Below are positions 20,001 to 29,000 of a stretch of 64,000 nucleotides of DNA, in pieces (position 1 is the stretch's first letter; each line of letters begins with the position of its first letter). The translations under genes were made by a program, and so were the position numbers. The notes beneath the pieces were generated by a model. That model was given only the letters and a program-made list of their open reading frames with translations. It did no database searches and had not been told where the DNA came from. Origin of the DNA: Stieleria maiorica. Lineage in GTDB: Bacteria > Planctomycetota > Planctomycetia > Pirellulales > Pirellulaceae. The stretch covers positions 581,774 to 645,773 of the forward strand of contig NZ_CP036264.1 in assembly GCF_008035925.1 (NCBI RefSeq), given 5' to 3'.

Positions 20001-23000
20001 TCGCTTCCCTCCGCTCGCCGCGATAGAGTTCGATCGACCCGGACCGGTTATTGACGCGAACCACGGCGTCACCCGCCGCAGAAACCGCCATCAAGGACGA
20101 CGTGTTTTGATAGATATTAGTGATCGAAGGATCCTTGGTGCCGTAGATCGGTCCCTCGGTCAAACTGCCATCGGGCGACCGGTACAGAATCTGAATCGCG
20201 TCGTCCAATCCCAACGCTGCGAACAAGACGTCCCCATCCGGGCTGAGTTGCAGGTCCATCGGCAGATCACGAACCCCATCGTGATCGAGATCCAACTTGC
20301 TGAAGTACGACAGCGTCCCGTCGGCCGCCGCGTGGAAATGCCAGACCAGATCATTCAGCGGTGCCGCGACGTACACGTCACGGTCGTTGTCGGCGATTTC
20401 GACCGACCAATTGCTGTAAAGATTGGGGGTGCTTTGTGAGCCGGTCGCCTGGATCTGCGTGATCCCGCCGGTTGCGGGGTCGCGTGTGTAGACCCGCATC
20501 AGGACGTTGCCGTAATCGACGGCGTACAGCTTGGTCCCGTCACTGCTGAAGGCAATGTCTTGGACCCGTGCCGGCGTGTCGGTTCTGGCAAGCCCGGTCA
20601 ACGTCCCTTCATCAGGGTTGATCGCGTACGGCGCGATGTAGCCTCCGCCGAGGTACAGGTGCTTGCCATCGGGCGAGACCTCCAAAGTGTAGGGGCCGAT
20701 GTCCTGTGCCAAAACCAATTGTTTTCGAACCAACGTGCCGTCACTGGTATTCCGCGCGTACACTGCGACGCGTCTGCTGCTGTCTTCTGACACGTACATG
20801 AACGCGCCGTCAGGCGTGAACGCGATGTCACCGGCGTAATTGGTGAATTCGTCGAATTGATCGGCCAAGACTTGAACTTCGGTCAAGGAGTCCGATGCGG
20901 TTTGCGGCATTGCCAAGACCGCAATTGAGTTCGTCACGTGATCAAACACGTACAGGTGACGTCCATCGGGACTCAGACGCAGCGACTTGTTGTCAGCCCT
21001 GAAGGTTACCTGGTCCGTGTACGTGCTGGCCGTCACGTTTTCCCAGTCGGTGTCCGCCAACGCACTCCACACGGCGGAGTCGACACGCACGGAATACTCG
21101 CCCGGATCGACGTTGAAGAGTTGATACCGTCCGGCTTCGTCGTCTTGCACGGTGCCCGGATCGTCGGCATCGGTCACGTCACTCGGCTCGGTCGCGGCGT
21201 CGAACTGACCGTTGTCGTTTAGATCCAGATAAACCGTGACCCCGACGACACCGCCTTCGGCCTGGTCACGTACGCCGTTCTCGTTGAAGTCATGCCACAG
21301 CGTTCCCGTGATCGTCCCCGTCTTGATGATCGTCACCGCATTTGAACTTGAATCGCCATTGCCGACACCTGGACCGCCCAGCGGTTGCGCCAGTAGGTCG
21401 GTGATCGAATCGTTGTCGACCAGTTGCACCGTCAGCGTTCCGTCGCCGCTGCCGGTATTGACGTTGATCGTGTACGTGTCATCGGCCCCGGTCACATCCA
21501 CGATCGACGCCCCGGTGACGTCGACGGCGTCCAGCTGGAAATCATCGACGTCGACACCCTGGACGGGCTCGTCAAAGGTCACGGTAAACGCGATCACTGC
21601 GTCGGTCGTCGTGGTCCCGGCACCGGGCAGCCATCCCTGCACTGACGGAGCGACATTGTCGACCGAAAACGAAATCAAGGACAGGGCTTCGGTTCCGACT
21701 CCGCCGAGCGGTGCGCCGAGGGAGTCGACCACCGTATCATCATCATTCAAAATCAACTCGACCTGACTCGACCCCGCCAGTCCGGTCAAGGTGACCGAGT
21801 ACGTCGACGGCCCACCGGTGACGGTTCCGATCGTCGCTGTCGGGAACTCCGTCAACGTCGCGGCGGTGAAGGACAAGTCGTCGGAATCGAATCCGGTCAC
21901 CGGTTCATCGAATTCGATGCTGATCGTCGCCGAGGATTCTGTGGTCGGGTCATTGCGATTTGAAGTCGCCGACACCAGCGTCGGCGGCGGGTTGAAGATT
22001 CCAAAGTTGAAGGTTGTGTCTTGGGCACCAAATTCAAGCGACGTCAAGTGAGGGATGACGCTGCGATTTCCCTGGTCACGCGTGAAAAGGTGTAGGTTGC
22101 GTTCAAACCCGTTGACGGCATACAGGTACCTGCCGTCGGGGCTGACGGCGGTGTCATCGACGCCGCGCATTCCTGGCACGTCGACATCATCGGTTAACAC
22201 ATCCAGCGCCGTGAACGCACCGGTCACCGGGTCGCGGGTCAGGGTGTTCAAATCCGCGTAATCGTCGTCGGCATAGTGCAGCGACGTGCCATCGGGCGAC
22301 AGTGACGCCCCCGAGGGCGTCGCCGGCATCACGCGTCGTGAATGAACGCTCAATAACCCCGTCTCCGGATCGCGCCGCAACGTGACCAGGTCCTGACCCG
22401 TGAAGGTGTCCCAAGCACTGACGATGATGAATTCGCCGTCGGGTGAACTGAGTAACCGCGACGGACGACGCACATCGGGCAGTTCTTGGATCTTGGTCAG
22501 CGTGCCATCGATCGGATCGCGATCAAACGCGTTGATGTAGTATTCGGCAAAACTGCCGACATAGACGTGCCGGCCGTCCGGAGAAATCGTCAGTCCCGAT
22601 GCGTTTTGCAGTCGCGGCGTTTCGGCCCAGTCGTGGAAGGTCTGAAGCAGTGTGACCACGCCCGTGGCCGGATCGACGCCGAACACGCGAAGCGTGCTTT
22701 CGGAATAGGACGTCGCGTACAGGTTTTTTCCGTCGGGACTGATCCGCAGATCCAGATTGGCAAAATTGCTGGGGATGGCCGCCGCCAGATCTAGACTTTG
22801 CACCTGCGTGAGCGAACCGTCGCCCAAGTCAAATGCATAGGTTTGCAGTCGCTTACTCTGCTTGGAATAGAGGAACAGAAACTCGCCGGTGGGGGAGAAC
22901 GTCGGCGATTGCGGATCGCCAAAATCGGTCAAGCTGCCCGCAGGATACCAGTGCAATGACTCCAACGTCCCTTCAGAGTGCTGTCGAAACACCGCGATAC

Positions 23001-26000
23001 CGCCCCCATCATCGGTCACCTGCAGCACGACGAAGTTGCCATCCGGTGAAACTTCGACGCCGTAACTGCCGAACACAGTCACCGCCAGCGGGTCGGTGGT
23101 GATGGTTTGCTGGTGCGTCAGAAATCCCGTGCCACCGCTGAATTGCCGGGGCGAGGTCTGCAGGTATTGCGACGAGGCGAGATCGATGGCCAGCGTCGCC
23201 GGGCCGGTTTGTTCGGTCGTGATCGAATAGGTCCCCGACTCGTCGATGCCGGTCGTTCCCGGATCGTCATCGGCCGTCACGACAAACGGTTCGCCGGCGT
23301 CTCGGATGCCGTTCGTGTTTTCATCCAGATAGACGGTGATGCCTCCGATCCCCGGTTCGGCGACATCACCGTATCCGTCGTCATCCAGGTCGTGAAAGAT
23401 GCGGCCGGTCAACAACGCTGGTTCGACTTGTTGGGCCGCACCGGCGAAGTCTCCGTTGCCCAAACCTGTCCCACCCAGCGGGAGCCCGACGACGTCAATG
23501 ATGGTGTCATCGTCAACCAGACTGAGCGTCAAGGTTCCCGTGCCGGCGGTGTTGGTGACCACGACCGTGTAGCGATCATCAGCACCGGTGACCGAATCGA
23601 TCGCGACATCCGACAGTCCGTTGGCAACCACTTGAAAGTCACTTGTGTCGACTTGAGTGACGGGTTCGCTGAACGTTACCTCAAACTCCAGTCGACGGAT
23701 CGAGGTCGCGGCGTTGACGATGTTTTCGATGGATGCGACGACCGGAGCGAGTCGGTCGACATCGAACACCGGAGAAGAAAACGTGCCGTCGCCGATGGCG
23801 GGGCCGCCCAGGTCAAGTCCGTAGGCGTCGTCGATCGATCCGTCGTCCAGCACCGTGACGACCAGCGTGCCCTGCTCGATACCCAGGGAGATCGTCGCGG
23901 TGTAATTGCTGCCCGATCCGACCACGTCGGTCACCGTTGCCGAGGTGAGTGAACCGCCCAGTTGCACGTCGTCGGCGTCAAACCCGACCACCGGTTCACT
24001 GAAGGTGATCTGGACGTCGATCGTGTCGGCGGTGACCGGAAGGGGACCGTCGTAGTCGATCGAGACACCTTGTGGGGCGACGTTGAACGCTGCGAATTCG
24101 GGCAGGTTGGTCGTCGTCCCGGTCGACACGGACGCCTGGACCGTTGCCGCGACCCATGGACCGGCGTTGCGGTCAAAAATGACGACGGCGTCGTCGTAGG
24201 CACCGACCACATAGAGAGAGCGCCCGTCATCGGAAAACTCGGCGTCCCACGCGCCATTCAAACCGTCCACGCCGCCGACACCGTCGCGGAACTGCTGTGA
24301 CAACGTCAACTGCCCGGTCGACGGGTCACGATCAAAGATTTGGATGGCATCGTACAATTCATACATCGCCACGACATGGTGTCCGTCCGGACTGGCCAAC
24401 ACCGAAATTGGACCCGCAACTGAACCGCCGTTGGGATCAGCAGTCGTATGAAGGAACGACAACAAACCGGTTGTGGTGTCGCGATCAAACACGGCGATCT
24501 TGTCGCCATAATATCCTGCCGCGTACACGTTCTTGCCGTCGGGGCTGACCGACATGCCGACAACGCCAGAGAGTCCATCGACGCCCGCGTCCGACTGACG
24601 AACGGTCTGTTTCAAACTCAACAATCCGCTCGACGCGTCACGATCGTAAACGGTGATCGCCGAACTGCTCGTTCCGGAAACATAAACGTGTCGTTGGTCG
24701 GGACTGATTTCGGCGGCAAAGGCGCCATTGGTGCTGCCGACATACTTTCGCGTGTAAGAAACCAGTCCCGTGGACGGATCGCGTGTGAACGCGGTGACCG
24801 AATCGTCGCCCACTGCCGCGACGTACAGATGGATGCCGTCGTCGCTGACTTGAACTCCGACGGCTTCGTTAAGCCCATCCACTCCACCGATTCCGTCGGT
24901 CAGTTTCCCCAGGAACGTCAACTGACCGGTCAGCGGGTCGCGGTCGAACATCACCAGGGCGTTGTCGAGCGCGGACGCCACGTACAGGTTTTCACCATCC
25001 TGTGTGATCGCGATCGACTGGGCGCCCCATAAACCTGACACGCCACCAACGTTGTCGACGACCTGCTGGACGACGGTCAATTGCCCCGTCACGGCATCGC
25101 GAGAAAACACCGTGACCGAATCGTCGTTGAAGGACGCAACGTACAAGTAGTTGCCGTCCGGGCTGGTCGTGACCCCGGCGGCTTCATCCAAATAGTTCGC
25201 CCCCGACGTCCCATCTTTGATCGACCGGACGAAGTACGTGTTCCCGACCGGTGCGGCGCGGTTCGCCGGGTTGGACAGTTCAAAGCCTGGCGGCGGGATC
25301 ACAACGATCACGGCATCCCCGGGGGCGACACCCTGGACGCGATAGGTCCCCGCTTCATCGACACCTGTCGTCGCCGGATCATCGGCGAGCGACACTGCAA
25401 ACGGCTCGTCCGGATCAAGCACACCGTTGGCATTGACATCCACGAAGACCGTGGCGCCGGCAAGCCCGACTTCGCCCAGGTCTGCATAGCCGTCTTCATC
25501 CACATCATGAACCAGACGGCCGGCGATGTTCCCCGTTTTTTGAATCGTTACCGGATCCGAAAGCAGGCCACCGTTGCCCGCGCCGACGCCGCCGAGCGGA
25601 TAGGATGCCGCATTGACGATGCTGTCATCATCCACCAGTCGCAACTGCAGCGTTCCGTCGCCGCTGCCTGTGTCAATCACGACGTTGTACTGTGTCGGTC
25701 CGCCGGTCACCTCGACGATCGATGCATCATGGATCCCCGTCGATTCGATCTGGAAATCCTCTGGCCCCACTCCGCTGACCGCTTCGTCAAACGTTGCCGT
25801 GAACGTCAGCGTCGGATCCGAGATCGGGCCGGCGACGGCTGAGACGAAATCGGTGACCGAAGGAAACAAATTGCGAATTCCGAAGTCGACGCCGCCGGTT
25901 TCGCGATGGGTCGTCGTGATCGCGTGTGGTCGTTCGGTCACGGCGCCGCTGAGCCGCGTCAACCGAGTCAAGCTGTGATCCTGCGACGCGGCGGCAAACA

Positions 26001-29000
26001 ATTCTCGCCCGTCCGGCGACAACTTGATGAACTCGACACCGTTTAACGAATCGTGTGGTGTAACGTCGTTGAGCGTTTGCAACAGCGTCAGCGCGCCGGA
26101 TTGGGTGTCACGCGAAAAGGCGATGACAGCGTCCGCCGTTGCATCGGCCACATACACAAAACGTCCGTCCGCACTGATTTCCAGATCACGCGGGTTGTTC
26201 AATCCGACGCTGGTGCCGGGCAGTTGCGTCCATTGGCCGGCGTCCAAGTGGAACACTCGGATCTTGTCGGATGTGGTGGACTGGCTGGTGGAGTAGGCGA
26301 AATCTCCGTCCGGCGAAAAGGCGATGTCGAAAGCGGAGGGGACCGACGCGAAAAACTTGGATTCGACCAGACGGCCGCTTCCCGGCGTGACGGCATAGAT
26401 GGTCATTGCCGCTTTGAAGAAGGAATGGACAAAGACATACGCCCCGTCTGGCGAGACCTGAACCCTGTCGGGATAGTCCAAGCCTTGGACGCCGTCGACT
26501 CCCTGTCGCAGTTCTTGGATCAGCGCTAACGCCCCCGTCGTGGCGTCGATCCGATACACCGAAAGCGTGTCGCTATAAACACCGGCGGTGTAGAGATACT
26601 GACCGTCGGGGCTGATCGACGCAGAAAAAATACGGTGAAACGTGCTGTCGTCACTGGTCGCACCGTCGACCGTGCTGGTGACACTCAATTCACCACTGAC
26701 GCGGTCGCGCTGGACCACATAGATCGTATTGCCCGCCAACAGGTACCCGAACTGTTCATCGGGACGGAAGATCAACAAGGTTGGACTTGCCAGTCCCGAA
26801 AACCCTGGTGTGGCGTCCGACCAAGAGGTTTCATAAGCAAACGGGGCACTGACCGATTCACGCGTGAACAGGCTGACCTTGTTACCAAACGGCGAGATCG
26901 CATAGAGCTGCTTTCCGTCGTTGGTCACCGTGATGCCGTCAACGCTATACAGGGAATCCGACGTGCTGGAGCCCCCAAAAACAGAATCCGCAAACGTCAG
27001 CGTCCCATCATCGACGGCGTACAAAACAGGTGTGGTTTGACGATGTTGAGACGAATCGATACGCAATGAGTACGTCGTTCCCGTCGCAAGGCTGGTCAAT
27101 TCGTAGGTCCCGGATTCATCGACCTCACTTGTCCCAGGGTCATCGCTCTGGGTGACCGCGGATGGTTCGCCCGCGTCCAGCGTTCCATTCAGATTGGTGT
27201 CGGCGTAGACCGTGATACCGGGTTGGCCGAACTCGTCGGAATCGAATAAGCCATCGCCGTTGCCATCGATCCGAACGCGTCCGACGATCCGGGCATCATC
27301 GATCACGGCTGCGGACGATTGAAACGATCCGTCACCGGATGCACCGCCGGCGGTGCCGACATCACCGAGCGGGTTGGCAGCCACATCAACGATCGTGTCG
27401 TCGTCGATCAGCCGGAGCGCAACGCTTCCCGCCGTACCGCTTACGCTGACATCGATCCGGTAGACACTCGCATCACCCGTTGCGACCACGGCGTCGACCG
27501 TTCCCACCGCGCCGCCGGCGTCCATGGTTTGAAAGTCAGTGACATCGACGCCGCTGACCGATTCGTCAAACGTCACGTAGAACGAGAGGGCACGTGCCAT
27601 CGGAGCGACATCGTTGGACGCCGCAAGGGCGACAACTTGCGGCGGCAGAGAATCGACCAGAAGTGGTGCCGTCCGAGCTGCCACCGCCCCCGTGCCGTTG
27701 CCGCCCAATGGAACCGAATTCACGTCAACAATCGTGTCGTCGTCGACCAGTTGCAGTTGCAGATTGCCCGAATAGTTCGGTGTGGATACGGTGACTGTGT
27801 AGTCGGTTCCACTGCCGCTGACTGAGGTGATCGCCGCTTGAGGCAAGCCACTGTCAATCAGCTGGAAATCACTCGTGTCGACGCCCGTCACCGCCTCATC
27901 AAACACGACGGCAAAGGTGACCGAGTCGGCAGGTTCGGGGCTGACCGACGTCGTTGAAATCTCCGTCACCCGCGGTGAAGCGTCGCTGACCGCAAAGTTG
28001 ATGTCCGTGACGGTTTGCCCACTGATCGTGGTGACCAACGATGGCACCGGAGTCTGCCCCGTGGCGTTCGTCCAAAAGGTTTGAATTCGATTGCTACGTT
28101 GCGAGGCTAGGTAAAGATGCTTGCCATCGGGGCTGATCGCAATGCCCTCGGCGTCCGACAACCCCGACACATCGCTCGGGTCAAAGGTCTGGTCCAACGT
28201 CACTGCGCCGCTGGCCGGGTCGCGATGGAATGTCAAAAGTGAATCGGTGTAGCTGGACGTCGCGTAGATCCCGGCTTGATCGGGGCGCATCACCAATTTG
28301 TCCAAACGCTTCGTGCCCAGGTTGATCGAACCTTGGACCTGGACATCCCCGTTGACTTCGTCCCGAGTCAACGTCCACAGCCGCCCATTGAAATCGGCGA
28401 CGTATAGAAACCGCCCGTCGTCGGAGAAGATGACGTCCCGGTTGGACCCCAACGCCAGACTCGTGCCGCTGGGCGTGACGATTCCCGTCACCGGATCGCG
28501 GTCCAACAACGTCAGCGGATTACCGCTCGCTTGGGTTGCGACGGCGACCAACGTTCCATCGGGGGAAACTCTCGCCTGAGCCGGAAAATTCAAACCCGTG
28601 ACACCGTCAACGCCTTCTTTGAAGGTTTGCGACAAGGTCAGTGTGCCGGAGGCAGAATCGACATCATAGATCAACAATGATTTTGTTGTGGTTGACGTCG
28701 CCAGCAGTTGTGATCCGTCCGGTGCAAGCGTTAATGCGTTGACCCGGTCCAGGTTGCTGTCCGCGCTGATCGTGATCGTTTGGACGACTGACAGCGTTCC
28801 CGCCGAATCGATTTGCAACACGTTGATTGCATCGGAGTACTCCGCCGGAACGTACAGAAAGTTTCCGTCCGATGATGCTACGCTGCGACGAATCCCATAC
28901 AACTCGGTGTCGTACAATTCCGACTGGTACGCCAGTTGGCCGTCTTGGACACGCCGGGTAAACGTCGTGATCCGTCGCCCTTGGTCCCACCCGACAAACA